Of a stretch of 64,000 nucleotides of DNA, positions 40,701-50,106 are shown piece after piece. The position numbers were made by a program, and so were the translations under genes. The DNA lies in assembly GCA_951799405.1 (NCBI GenBank), contig OX637351.1, positions 5,116,251 to 5,180,250 on the forward strand, read 5' to 3'. The DNA is from Agapetus fuscipes. Its lineage: Eukaryota > Arthropoda > Insecta > Trichoptera > Glossosomatidae. A model generated the notes under the pieces. It was not told the origin of the DNA and ran no database searches. It was given only the letters and a program-made list of their open reading frames with translations. The stretch's first letter is position 1; each line of letters begins with the position of its first letter.

Positions 40701-40785
40701 ATTCACACAACAACAATTGTATATAATTATTTAAAAAATTCAAATGGAAACAATGTTTTAATTCACTTATTTATTTCTTTTTTGT

Positions 40786-40826
40786 TCTCGAATATTTTCG
40801 CCTAATGAGGCATCTTCAGGAGCAGA
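40786..40826 (-). ncRNA. Hammerhead-like ribozyme motif 8
   Basis: Minus strand: CTC, CTGAAGA, stem II GCCT/AGGC, GAAA, self-complementary AATATT, C, GAG. The repeat body with ctttcactgtgttaataaat flanks it on its other side, suggesting more than one fragment. Confidence 0.65.
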
Positions 40827-40885
40827 ATGGTTTTTAAAAATGGACTTTCACTGTGTTAATAAATCCACCCTAAAAAATACAATTG

Positions 40886-41390
40886 TATATTGTTGCCGAC
40901 CCTGATGTATGGAAGCGAGTCGTGGACGGTGAATCAAAGAGAAGTAAATAAGGTATGCACCGTAGAAATGGTTCATTTGAGAAGTATGACAGGAAAACCC
41001 CTAAAAGATAGAGTGAGAAACAAATGGGTTCGGAATGAATGCGGAGTAAAAGAAAGCGTGAAACGGAAAGTTCAAAGAAGTGTGATGCGATGGTTTGGAC
41101 ATATTGAAAGGATGAATGGAGACCGACTGACAAAAAAAGTGTATAAAGGGAATTTAATAGGTAAGCATGGAAGGGAAAGACCTAGGAAAGAATGGATTGA
41201 TCAGATAAGTGATATTGCGAATGAATGGAATCTACAGAGTGGAAACAAGAGAAGAGCGTGCATTAAAAGAGTGATGAAACTAGATGAGATGAAAGAAGTA
41301 TGCAAGGACAGAGTCAAGTGGAAGCACTTGTGTGGAGGTACCGGCCACCCCAAGGGGAATGGCGGCAGGATGTAAGACAAGACAGAGATC
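40886..41390 (+). mobile_element. LINE-F1 ORF2 C-terminus, open frame, plus UTR
   Basis: A 161-codon frame without stops: MLPTLMYGSESWTVNQREVN, then RSVMRWFGHIERMNGDRLTK, GKHGRERPRKEWIDQISDIA, NEWNLQSGNKRRACIKRVMK and KLDEMKEVCKDRVKW. This is the region after the RT domain of a non-LTR retrotransposon. The frame runs through CGGTGHPKGNGGRM because the usual stop is altered. The UTR ends with agacaagacagag. The copy is 5'-truncated at about 40886 next to hammerhead-element sequence. Confidence 0.92.
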
Positions 41391-41399
41391 AACAAATAA

Positions 41400-41930
41400 G
41401 TCATCCTAATATTATTATTGATTATAAATGTCATGAGATGTATTGTCATTGTGATGTTATATCATGTAATGTTTTGTCCTTTGATCTACTGTCATGTAAT
41501 GTATTTTCATGGGATGTAATGTCATATGTTGTTTTGTCACTGCTCTAACATGACAACCTTTTTTTCATACCTTGACATAAAAAAACGATGTTTCATTTGA
41601 AATCAGAACTTTTCTGGAAAAACGTAAAATTCACGAAAACTAAAAGAAACACAAAATGTCACAAATCGTAAATTCACAAAAACAGAAAATGGAAATTCAC
41701 AAACAAACAAAAAAATGACGGAAAATTCTGGCAAACAGGGATTTTCACGGTAAAAATGTGGAGACTTTGATCCCACCGGCCGCCGTGTGACTAATGCTTG
41801 CAAAACCAGCGTCTGTCAGGAGTGAAACATGAGCATCAATCAAGGATGGAAGAAAAAAAGCACTAAGCCCGTTTTATTTTTTCCAGCACGTTCCCAGAAA
41901 AAATTATCCCTCCAATTTGTAGAGGCCATC
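41400..41930. other. Spacer with degenerate atgtaatgt repeats
   Basis: 41430-41545 has repeated words such as tcatgtaatgt and ttttgtc. Nothing else is recognised. Confidence 0.45.
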
Positions 41931-42242
41931 TTAGATTTTGTACTTTTTGTGGAATTGATTTAAAAAATGTAGCTTGTTGTATGTATATGTTCCTTGACTT
42001 ATAGGTTGGTATGCGGCTGACTACCCATGCTGCAGAAAATTGTTCACTTTGCAAATGTCACCCCTGTTTCAGGGAAGTTCGGCAAGAGTTGCAGGGTGCA
42101 TGTCCATTTGAGACTTGGTTTCTATATTGTAGGTTCACATGCGGCATGCGCAAGTGCGAACTTGTACGTGTCTGCTTGTGAGAATGCATGTAATGTGAAT
42201 CCCCAATGTTACATATCTTTGCCACTTAGATTAGATTATTAG
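41930..42242 (+). repeat. LINE-A 3' UTR copy
   Basis: Linker tip (taaaaaatgtagcttgttgt) and complete UTR, with the palindrome cacatgcggcatgcg slightly altered. Confidence 0.88.
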
Positions 42243-42354
42243 ATAGCATTATTAGATAACATAGCTACATTTTTTGCATAAGAAATTTTTGACTTTTTTT
42301 GTATAGATTTCTTTTTAAGGTTTTGTTATTTTTTATATTTAAATGTAATTTATT

Positions 42355-42612
42355 ATTCATATTCCTTGACTTATAGGTTGGTATGAGGCTGACCACCCAT
42401 ACTGTAAAAAATGGTTCACTTTGCCAGTGTCACCCCTGTTTCAGGGAAGGTCGGCAAAAGTTGTGGGGCTTATGTTCATTTGAGGTTTGAATTTTATTTG
42501 TAAGAACACAATCAGCATTTGTAAGCGCGAACTACACGTGTTTGTTTGTGGGCATACATCTGAGAGCTTTGAATGAATTATATCCTTGCAGCTTAGATTA
42601 TAGATTTTAGAT
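42355..42612 (+). repeat. LINE-A 3' UTR copy
   Basis: UTR-only copy from attccttgacttatagg to gcagcttagattatag. It lies about 110 bp after the previous copy in the same orientation. Confidence 0.88.
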
Positions 42613-42654
42613 AGGGGTCTACTTCATACCGAAATATCAGTCAAGCATGGACAG

Positions 42655-42765
42655 GAAATAAATTCCCTCACTCGGCTGGGTTGCTAGGAAAAAGGCAACC
42701 AAATATTTTGTTATTGGTTGCTAAGAAGTCATCGACGTTCAGCTTAAGCCGTGTATAAGTACATT
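42655..42765 (+). repeat. Repeat-I fragment
   Basis: gctgggttgctaggaaaaag and ttgttattggttgctaagaa. Confidence 0.7.
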
Positions 42766-42831
42766 TATAGTCCACCCATTCCAGGGACTTGAACCGATGA
42801 TGCTAAGAAACACTCTAGATTAGATCGTATA

Positions 42832-42951
42832 CAGTGTTATTCACACAAAACCAATCCCATGGATCATCCGCCGCCTAAAGTGAATTCTCCATACAAAAGA
42901 ACAGATGATCCGTGGATAAACTGTGGATCAAATGGTTTTTGGATAACACTG
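42832..42951. mobile_element. MITE-N
   Basis: 120 bp with inverted ends cagtgttattcacacaaaacc / ggtttttggataacactg and inner inverted words (ggatcatccgccgcc, gatgatccgtgg). Partial relatives at 35228 and 35725. Confidence 0.75.
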
Positions 42952-42956
42952 TTACG

Positions 42957-43468
42957 GTGCTATTCTTAGACATTTTAGTCGTCCGTTGAGCTCACGCTTT
43001 GACAAACTAATGATGCATAACCTGTCAATCCAACATATGTTAAGACGCTCAGAATCACTTTGCATTTTTGTTCGTAAATTTAAAATCCTCGAGCCCCAAA
43101 CCCTCACGGCTATAACTTTTCAGTGATTTCTGAGCCTCCTTTGCTTTGTGCAAACACTTGGGAAAGTGTAGCTTCTCGGGAGGGCCATCTGCCACTCGTA
43201 TCTCACATAACTTTTGCATGCGAGTCCTGTGACACATCCCCGGATGGGATGGATATACAGGGCGTGGGTCAGTGGAGGGGAGACTGACCCTGAGAGAAGG
43301 TATTGTCAATACAACATGGCCGCAAGTGAACAACTGATTAGTCTGCATACAAATATTACTAAAATTCGGTAGGTAAAAATTACCGCGGTGATGAGACTTC
43401 CAGCCCAGGCATCATTAGTTTGTCAAAGCGTGGGCTCAACGGACGACCAAAATGTCTAAGAAGAGCAC
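42957..43468. mobile_element. MITE-G copy 1 carrying an inserted ORF segment
   Basis: Inverted ends (gctattcttagacatttta..gtcgtccgttgagc and complement) of over 50 bp enclose cctgtcaatccaa, catggccgcaagtgaacaac and aaattcggtaggtaaaaat. The body is split by the 257-bp segment described next. Confidence 0.85.
43045..43301 (-). other. 257-bp ORF-bearing segment, copy 1
   Basis: Minus strand encodes SQGSVSLPSTDPRPVYPSHP, GMCHRTRMQKLCEIRVADGP, PEKLHFPKCLHKAKEAQKSL, KSYSREGLGLEDFKFTNKNA, K and a stop. A second copy with the same frame is on the plus strand at 49256. Flanking words gtcaat and caacat occur on both sides, so a target duplication of about 13 bp is possible. Not recognised; it might be a retroposed or captured exon. 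Confidence 0.7.
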
Positions 43469-43636
43469 TGTAAGATTTTAGAACATTCGACTTTAGCAAA
43501 ATTTTTAGCCAAATCAGGTATTTTTTAGAAATTAAATTAAAAATGAAAAAAAAGAACGCGTTTCTTTTATCATTCTGTTGGTGTTGGGTTAATTGAAAAA
43601 TTTGCATAATATCTCGTTTGATATATTTTAGAGATG

Positions 43637-44045
43637 TGACAAACGATCGATATCCCGGAATCGCAGACTTTTGCGACCGGTATAGCGCCATCTGCAATCT
43701 ATAGGCTAGTATTTGAGGCAATTCTCATTCAATTTATCCTTTTTCTCAGACAAATGATTGATTACCAGGTATCCCGGTCATTTGTAACCGGAATAAAGTA
43801 ACCTAAAGGCCGGTATTTGAAGCAATTCTGACTCTGGTTATCTTTTTTCTTAAACCAATGATTAATTACCAGGTATCCCGGTCATTTGTAACCGGAATAA
43901 AGTAACCTAAAGGCCGGTATTGGAAGCAATTCTGACTCTGGTTATCTTTTTTCTTAGACAAATGATTGATAACCAGGTATCTCAGTCAATTGTAACCGGA
44001 ATAAAGTTACCTAAAGGCCGGTATTGGAAGCAATTCTGAATTAAA
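43637..44045 (+). repeat. 104-bp tandem repeat, about 4 units
   Basis: The word ccaggtatc recurs at 43765, 43869 and 43973, exactly 104 bases apart. A diverged first unit begins near 43637 (gatatcccggaatcg). Units share aaccggaataaagt, aaaggccggtatt and gaagcaattctgactctgg. Confidence 0.9.
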
Positions 44046-44164
44046 TTACCTCTTTTTGCTTGACAGATGTTTTTTAATTAAACAAATCCAAGTGTTCATA
44101 TATTTCAAAGCTACTTCTGTCACAAAAAAATGTATCATTTAGTCACCTTATATTCAGATATTTC

Positions 44165-44350
44165 TCATAATTCCTTGACTTATAGGTTGGTATGAGGCTG
44201 ACCACCCAATACTGTAAAAAATGTTTCACTTTGCCAATGCCACCCCTGTTTCAGGGAAGGTCAGCAAGAGTTGCAGGGCTTATGTTCATTTGAGATTGGG
44301 TTTTTATATTGTAGGTCCACATGCGGCATTTTTAAGCACAACTTATACGA
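44165..44350 (+). repeat. LINE-A 3' UTR, 3' truncated
   Basis: attccttgacttatagg through catgcggcatttttaagc. Confidence 0.85.
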
Positions 44351-44423
44351 GATTACACGAGATTATATGTAGATAGATGTTACGTTTTTCTTTTCTAAAA
44401 AAAAACGTTATTTCAATACGTTA

Positions 44424-44770
44424 GTCCGGTCGATAGCTCAGTTGGTAGAGTGCTTGCATTCCATGCCGTGAGCTCGGGTTCGAATCCTACCGAGCGCGAG
44501 GGTGTCAGAAATGATTTCCCGTTTCGGGGTTTTTTCAAACCCCAAAATAAAAATACCGGCAAGGTTTACTCAGCCTTCACAAAAAATGAGTACCAGCTCC
44601 CTCGGGACCTGGGAAATCCCCACTTCAACTGAAGTGGTTGGCGTAAGGCCGGCCCCCTTACCTGTAAAAATAAATAGGTTCAACTCGCCACATGCGAACC
44701 CTTCGGGGATAACGCGGCAAGAAGTTACACTATATGTGTAGCTTAGTTGCGTTGCGTTTGCGTTGCGTTT
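44424..44770 (+). repeat. SINE-B, full length
   Basis: gtccggtcgatagctcagtt, gctcgggttcgaatcc and a small duplication (gagcgcgaggg) after box B; complete body, ending gtgtagcttagttgcgttgc followed by repeats of gcgttgcgttt, the simple 3' terminal repeat of the family. Confidence 0.92.
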
Positions 44771-45214
44771 GCGTTTTCAAGCGGATTGCTGTTTTCGTTT
44801 GTCTGCAAGAAAAAACAAATCGAATACCGGATATTTCGCACACCTCTAGCATTAATAAATAATATTAATTGGTATTCATTCACCGTTCTTGATTTTTGAC
44901 ATGATTTTCCGGCCGTCCATAGACAATCTGCGCCATCTTGAATTTCTGCGCCATCTTGAATTTCTGCGAAAGCGCGCCAACAATGGCGGCCGGAATTAAA
45001 AGTCACTTTGGGGGAAAATTCTCATTAAAAAACGCTCACCGAATATTAATGACTTCAGATATCATTATGATTATTTTTTACGTAATGATAGATGACGCAA
45101 GAATCTAAAATATATAAAAAAAAAATAATAGATGGATGAACGATTGAAATTTGACTAGATATTTTGATACGTTATAATTTATTGAAAAACGTGAGGAATG
45201 GCGCAAATTTAAGG
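44770..45214. other. Spacer with a 17-bp tandem duplication
   Basis: tctgcgccatcttgaattt occurs twice at 44929-44966. The rest is AT-rich and unassigned. Confidence 0.5.
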
Positions 45215-45690
45215 ATACTGTAACTGTTACTCTGTCGCCATGCCGCTAGGGGTGCTGAGAGCTGCCTCCATTTCTTCCTATCCTCACATACGCAAAACGC
45301 AACGCAACTAAGCTACACATATAGTGTAATTCTAACCGCGTTATCCACGAAGGGGTCGCATGTGGCGAGTTGAACCTATTTATTTTTACAGGTAAGGGGG
45401 CCGGCCTTACGCCAACCACTTCAGTTGAAGTGGGGCGTTAGGCCGGCTCCGGAGGGGGTTGGTACTCATTTCTTGTGAAGGCTGAGGAAGCCTGGCCGGT
45501 ATTTTATTTTGGGGTTCGAAATAAACACCGAAACGGGAAATCACTTCTGACACCCTCGGTGGGATTCGAAACGCTCACTTTGTATATCCTATTCTTTCAC
45601 AAACTCCTCAATCTGATCACTCCAAACTTTTCTCGCTAGTCCCTTTACCTCTTTTTTCTTTCACACTTCCTCTTTAGATATTGATGTGGA
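45215..45690 (-). mobile_element. LINE-F2 fragment interrupted by SINE-B
   Basis: F2 UTR at 45215-45292 and F2 coding end (cgctcactttgtatatccta, gtccctttacctcttttttc) at 45570-45690 flank a SINE-B; about 85 bases of F2 are missing at the junction, so the insertion came with a deletion. Confidence 0.8.
45292..45570 (-). repeat. SINE-B nested in LINE-F2
   Basis: Minus-strand copy from tail (gcaacgcaactaagctacac) to box B (gtgggattcgaa); the head beyond box B is missing. Confidence 0.85.
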
Positions 45691-45752
45691 TCCTGTAATA
45701 TCTGTAATATTGGCGGCTTATTCTTTCATAAATTTTAATTGTACGTGATTAA

Positions 45753-46205
45753 TATCATCATCATCATCATCATCATCACTCGCACGACAAACTGGGGTGG
45801 GTCTTGGCCTCCCTCAGCAACCGCTGCCAGCGCTGTCTATCCAACGTCTTCCTCCTCCAGTCCCACATTCCCATTGCACGGTAATCCGCCACCACTCCAT
45901 CCAGCCATCTTGAACGTGGTCTTCCAACTGTCCGGCGTCTCTCCGTTTGTCATCACAATCTTCTTCTGCAGGCTCCGATGGTCCATAAGCTGAATGTGTC
46001 CCAGCCAATGCAGTCTGTTGACCTTTGTTGAGCGGACCACATCAGCATCCTGGTACAGTTTATCTAATTCGGAGCTATATCTTCTTTGCCATATGTTTCT
46101 GTCCTTTATTGGACCATAAATACGTCGAAGTATTTTCTTTTCGAAGACGTTGAGTGAGTCACGCTTGGTCAGTGTCCAGGTTTCGGAGGCATATGTGAGG
46201 ACTGA
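45753..46205 (-). mobile_element. Non-LTR ORF2 C-terminus with (ATC)n tail
   Basis: Minus strand reads ETWTLTKRDSLNVFEKKILR, RIYGPIKDR, then RLHWLGHIQLMDHRSLQKKI and DSWKTTFKMAGWSGGG, with one frameshift. The stop is followed by a (TGATGA)n simple tail (atcatcatc at 45753-45777). Order and wording are those of insect non-LTR elements downstream of RT. It is a distinct LINE from A, F1, F2 and J. Confidence 0.88.
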
Positions 46206-46289
46206 TTAATATACACAGTGTTAAGTTAATTTGTGAAATTTTCTATCACAAAAATCAGTCAATTCTCAATCGTCGTGCAGAAATAGAGC

Positions 46290-46320
46290 CACCTGAAGAC
46301 GTTGGCTACGTCGCCAACTA
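46290..46320 (+). other. Partial hammerhead-like motif
   Basis: CTGAAGA followed by a clear stem II (cgttggctacgtcgccaac), but the sequence breaks before GAAA. A truncated copy, joined to LINE-A sequence. Confidence 0.4.
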
Positions 46321-46332
46321 CTTGTTCCTTTC

Positions 46333-46400
46333 CTTGACGTATAGGTTGGTATTTGGCTGACCATCTATACTGTAAAAATTGCTTCATTTTTCTAATGTCA
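46333..46400 (+). repeat. LINE-A 3' UTR fragment
   Basis: tccttgacgtataggttggt to ctaatgtcac. Confidence 0.75.
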
Positions 46401-46664
46401 CATAGGCGTCAAAACTTATGTCGCGTGGACATTTTGTCGGTGGACATTTTGTCGCGACACGGATAAAACGTAGGTGTATATTTAAAAAAAGGAAAATCAA
46501 TGGCGGCTATTTACGTTCTCTACCTAGATGCAACGTGGAAAATTTAAAAATTCATTTCCCCCAACGCTGACGGACGTATTCCTCATGTACAGAAGTCAGC
46601 TGCAGCAAACATGCATTCTGTGTCAGCTCAAAGCCCATGAAAAGTTGTGGAAACTTTTATACAG

Positions 46665-47145
46665 CCGGCGCGTGTAATGAAAGGCTGATTTGGGCCTTTG
46701 ACGATAGAACAGTGAAATGTGAAGGCTGATTCGTGCTTTTAACGATAGGAGAATGAAATATGAGGGCTGATTTATACTTATGAATATATAATAATAAAAA
46801 CATGAAGGCTTAGTTGTGCCTTTGTGGATAGAATAATAAAATGTGAAGATTGATTAATGCCTTTGATGGAAAAAAAAAAGTGAAAATGAAAATGTGGTTT
46901 TGCGCCTTTATTGATAGGAAAATGAAGCCAGATTTATATCTTTTACGATAGAAAAGTGAAATGTGAAGGCTGATTCGTGTTTTTAATGGTAGGTGAATGA
47001 AATGTGAAAGATAATTTATACTTTTGAATATAGAATAATGAAAAAATGAAGGCTGATTTGTACCTACGTTTGTGGACAGAAGAATAAAATGTAAAGGCTG
47101 ATTTCTGCCTTTGATGAAATAAATATCAAGAGTGAATTGTACTTT
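46665..47145 (+). repeat. Degenerate minisatellite
   Basis: About ten imperfect units of some 40-55 bp built on gaaggctgatttgtgccttt and gatagaataatgaaatgtg. Unit length drifts through indels. Confidence 0.8.
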
Positions 47146-47149
47146 TTTT

Positions 47150-47465
47150 TTAAGAAATCCTGTGCGGAAGACTCCCTAAATTTCAGAGACTCTAGGGTTC
47201 TATGACACTTGTTGTAGTGCCGCAGAGGTGTTTACGAGCTTGGTCGTCGCTACAAAGCGTCAATACTTCAGCAAGACTAAGTTGCTGTAAGGCTGGATGC
47301 ACCTTTAGTGACCGGTCTTTTGTAGAGGAATATGATTTTTTTACCCAGAGAAGAGCGTATTTGAAAATATAAATGGTATATTTGTTTGTGCTCCACCGGG
47401 ATTCGAACCCACAACCTTCCATTAACGAGCCTAAAATTTTGCCACTGGACCACAGACCGGTCAAA
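47150..47465 (-). repeat. SINE-C (C2 tail), second copy
   Basis: Minus strand: head gaccggtctgtggtccagtg, box B gggttcgaatcccgg, body, then the C2 tail (gacactt..ctagagtctctgaaattt..agtcttccgcacaggattt) and an A-rich end. It confirms that C2 is a real subfamily. Confidence 0.88.
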
Positions 47466-47544
47466 TGGTTTATGGTAGAATTGTGCCTTAGTTGGTAGAA
47501 GTATAAATTCGAAAGAAGGTTATCTAAAATACTGCAGGGCATCC

Positions 47545-47708
47545 CAATAAATGAGAACCTGCCCCCTCAGAAACTGAGAAACCCTCACTACAAGTAAAAT
47601 GGTTGATTTAAGACCAGCCCATTTACCTGCGAAAAGAATAGGTTTTCTCTTTGGGGACAGCGCGGTAAGAAGCTGCACTATATGTGCAACCTAATTGCGT
47701 TGCGTTGA
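47545..47708 (+). repeat. SINE-B 3' part, diverged
   Basis: aaatgagaacctgccccctc, ggggacagcgcggtaagaag and ctatatgtgcaacctaattg. Confidence 0.75.
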
Positions 47709-48130
47709 TTTTAAACGTAATGCTTTTTCCTTGAATTAAATGAACGGTAATAGTGACTATATACACGTCTGTTTTTAGTAGATATATGCGGTATATAAAC
47801 TAAAACTATCGTCGGACGCTCGTATTACACATTGGCTTACGATATCTGTGGACTAGAAAATATTTCAACGAAAATAGACACGAATATATCCGTTTCAACT
47901 TACTTAACTGCAAACCGTCCTTAGTTAGAAAGAGAACAAAGATCTTCACAGTTTCATTTCATTGAGAACAAAAAAAACTCGGGTGAAACAAACTAGAAAA
48001 TTAGTAGAAGAAAATTACTAAGGCCCGGTATTTTGAAGTATCGTAAAGTTAACTAAAATGCGATTTTGGTTAAATCTTTATAATATTTCACTCACCGAAT
48101 TTCGGCAGTAAATATTTAGTAATATATTTT
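47708..48130. other. Spacer containing the two-copy repeat, copy 2
   Basis: 47880-47990 matches 6955-7055 (tccgtttcaacttactta, agaaagagaacaaagatctt). The rest is unassigned. Confidence 0.5.
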
Positions 48131-48300
48131 GTATGGTTTGTGTATAGTATAATATTAACACTGTGAAAATTCATATTCAATAATTTATTTAGTTTAAGGA
48201 TTTAAATCAAACACTGTTCTATATTTTCACTTTTATAATTTTTATTTTTAAATTTTACTAACGTTTTCGATCTTAGATCATCGTCAGGTATACAAAATTT
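48130..48300 (-). mobile_element. Hammerhead-bearing repeat, best body
   Basis: Minus strand order: ribozyme motif, aaaattataaaagtgaaaat, agaacagtgtttgatttaaa, then gaatatgaattttcacagtg and a cacaaaccat end. This is the template for recognising truncated copies. Confidence 0.7.
48254..48293 (-). ncRNA. Hammerhead-like ribozyme motif 9
   Basis: Minus strand: TAC, CTGACGA, stem II GATC/GATC, GAAA, self-complementary AACGTT, A, GTA. Confidence 0.68.
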
Positions 48301-48319
48301 TTAAAACAAAAGTCAATGG

Positions 48320-48610
48320 TACCATCTATAATCTATAATCTAAGCTGCAAGGATATGTAAGCATTTAAGGCTCATATGAAATGCATGCCCACAGACAGGC
48401 ACATGTAGGTTCGCGCCTACACATTCTGCATGTGTGCATACAAGTAAAGAAAACCTCACATGGACATAAACCTTGCAACTCCTGCCGCCGTTCCCTGAAC
48501 CGGGGTGGCATTGGCAAAAGTGAACCGATTTTTACAGCACGGGTGGTCAGCCTCGTACCAACCAAGGAGAACCAGTCAAGGAGAACTACCAACCTATCAG
48601 TCAAGGAGCC
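48320..48610 (-). repeat. LINE-A subfamily A2 UTR with a local duplication
   Basis: Complete A2 copy (ataatctaagctgcaaggat to cctatcagtcaaggag); aaggagaac and accaacc are repeated near its end. Confidence 0.85.
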
Positions 48611-48722
48611 ATAAAGTATTAAAATCAAATTGTGTGGTCATTCAATAAAATCATGTTAATTTAGATAGACATTCAATAAAATTAATAAAATAAAATTAAC
48701 AATACAAAATTCTTCAAATAAA

Positions 48723-48789
48723 TTAGCAATTGTACTTAGGTACATTAATCCAAATTTAAAATTTGGATTAATGTAAGTACAATTGCTAA
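48723..48789. repeat. Short near-perfect hairpin
   Basis: Arms of about 33 bp (ttagcaattgtacttaggta / its complement) meet at aaatttaaaattt with almost no loop. No flanking duplication seen. Confidence 0.85.
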
Positions 48790-49135
48790 CTTTTTTGCAG
48801 CATACTTATATACAAAATTTGATTTGCCATACATCGGGAATGTATTTCATCTGCTGTGATGGCATTAATTTTGAAAATCGAAACTCCAAGCGATTGACGA
48901 CCACGTAGGACAGTATAATTAAGGATACCTATCGTAATATTTAAATTGCATATTATACTATTTACATAACAGTATGAATGCCGTAAGTTAATTTCTACTC
49001 TTCTTTATTATAATGCAATGTATTACACAAATAAGCTCAGCTTTAACCTCGACCGTGCAACGCCATTCCTCCGGGTAATGCGAACTCTAGGAAACCTTGC
49101 GATGTGCAGCCTCTATCGCAGCGGTAACCAACCAG
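48790..49135. other. Spacer, nothing recognised
   Basis: Unique sequence; a patch at 49050-49130 is GC-richer (tcgaccgtgcaacgccattc) without a frame. Confidence 0.4.
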
Positions 49136-49139
49136 TCTA

Positions 49140-49665
49140 ATCTTATCTAATCTAAGTTGCTAATATATTTAACATTAAAGATTCACATTATATGCATTAT
49201 CATAAGCAGACACGGGTAAGTTCGCACTTAAACATGCCGCATGCGGACCTACAACACCTTCTCTCAGGGGTCAGTCTCCCCTCCACTGACCCACGCCCTG
49301 TATATCCATCCCATCCGGGGATGTGTCACAGGACTCGCATGCAAAAGTTATGTGAGATACGAGTGGCAGAAGGCCCTCCCGAGAAGCTACACTTTCCCAA
49401 GTGTTTGCACAAAGCAAAGGAGGCTCAAAAATCACTGAAAGGTTATAGCCGTGAGGGTTTGGGGCTCGAGGATTTTAAATTTACAAACAAAAATGCAAAG
49501 TGATTCTGAGCGTACCTACAATATAAAAACCCAAATCTCAAATGGACATTCACCCTTCAACTCCTGCCGACCTTCCCTGAAACAGGGGTGACATTGGCAA
49601 AGTGAGCCATTTTCTACAGCATGGTTGGTCAGCCGAGCACTAACCTATAAGTCAAGAAACTATAC
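49140..49665 (-). repeat. LINE-A 3' UTR copy split by the ORF segment
   Basis: UTR up to gcggacctacaa, then the inserted segment, then acctacaatataaaaaccc to taacctataagtcaag. Confidence 0.88.
49256..49513 (+). other. 257-bp ORF-bearing segment, copy 2
   Basis: Plus strand frame SQGSVSLPSTDPRPVYPSHP, GMCHRTRMQKLCEIRVAEGP, PEKLHFPKCLHKAKEAQKSL, KGYSREGLGLEDFKFTNKNA, K, stop. It differs from copy 1 at only a few residues. ACCTACAA at 49247-49254 and 49514-49521 is a clean 8-bp target duplication around it. An in-frame ATG (Met of GMCHRT) could start a 60-residue peptide. Family unknown. Confidence 0.75.
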
Positions 49666-49667
49666 AA

Positions 49668-50035
49668 TAATACTTACTTAGTTACTTACTTAGTCAGCCA
49701 CTTCTTGTCCACTGCTGGACATAGGCCTCCCCCATATCTCTCCAGGCGTCTCTGTCCTGGGCTCTCTGCATCCAGTCACCAGCAACTCTTTTAATATCAT
49801 CTGACCATCGTGTAAAAAGCTTTCCTCTAGTTCTTTTGTCTTCACGAGGTCTTCATTCTACCACTCTTTTCGTCCATATTTGCTCGCTCAATCTGGCAAC
49901 ATGCCCTGCCCACGACCACTTCTGCTTTGCCACTCTTTTGACTATGTCTGTAACTTTCAATCTTCTACGTATTTCTGTATTTCGTATCCGATCTGACAGT
50001 CTTATGTGTAGCATAGCTCTTTCAATACAATAATA
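49668..50035 (-). mobile_element. RTE-like LINE ORF2 C-terminus
   Basis: Minus strand: RRLKVTDIVKRVAKQKWSWA, GHVARLSEQIWTKRVVE, then KLFTRWSDDIKRVAGDWMQR, AQDRDAWRDMGEAYVQQW and a stop. The KVTDIVxRVAKxKWxWAGH and GEAYVQQW words are those of insect RTE-type non-LTR elements. One stop and one frameshift. The (taagtaact)-like tail lies at 49668. Confidence 0.9.
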
Positions 50036-50106
50036 AGTTCATTATAATTATGGATTGCGTTCCTTTTCGCGAATTAATTAAAAATTGTTTTAAATTTTTT
50101 TTACAG

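Noticed and set aside
43637..44045. CRISPR array
   Set aside because: The 104-bp units are contiguous tandem repeats without unique spacers, in an animal genome context.
5233..44480. tRNA genes (many sequences with box A, box B and gggttcgaatccc)
   Set aside because: All belong to SINE-B, C or E: the acceptor stems do not close, anticodon arms are poor, and the same downstream SINE body follows each head.
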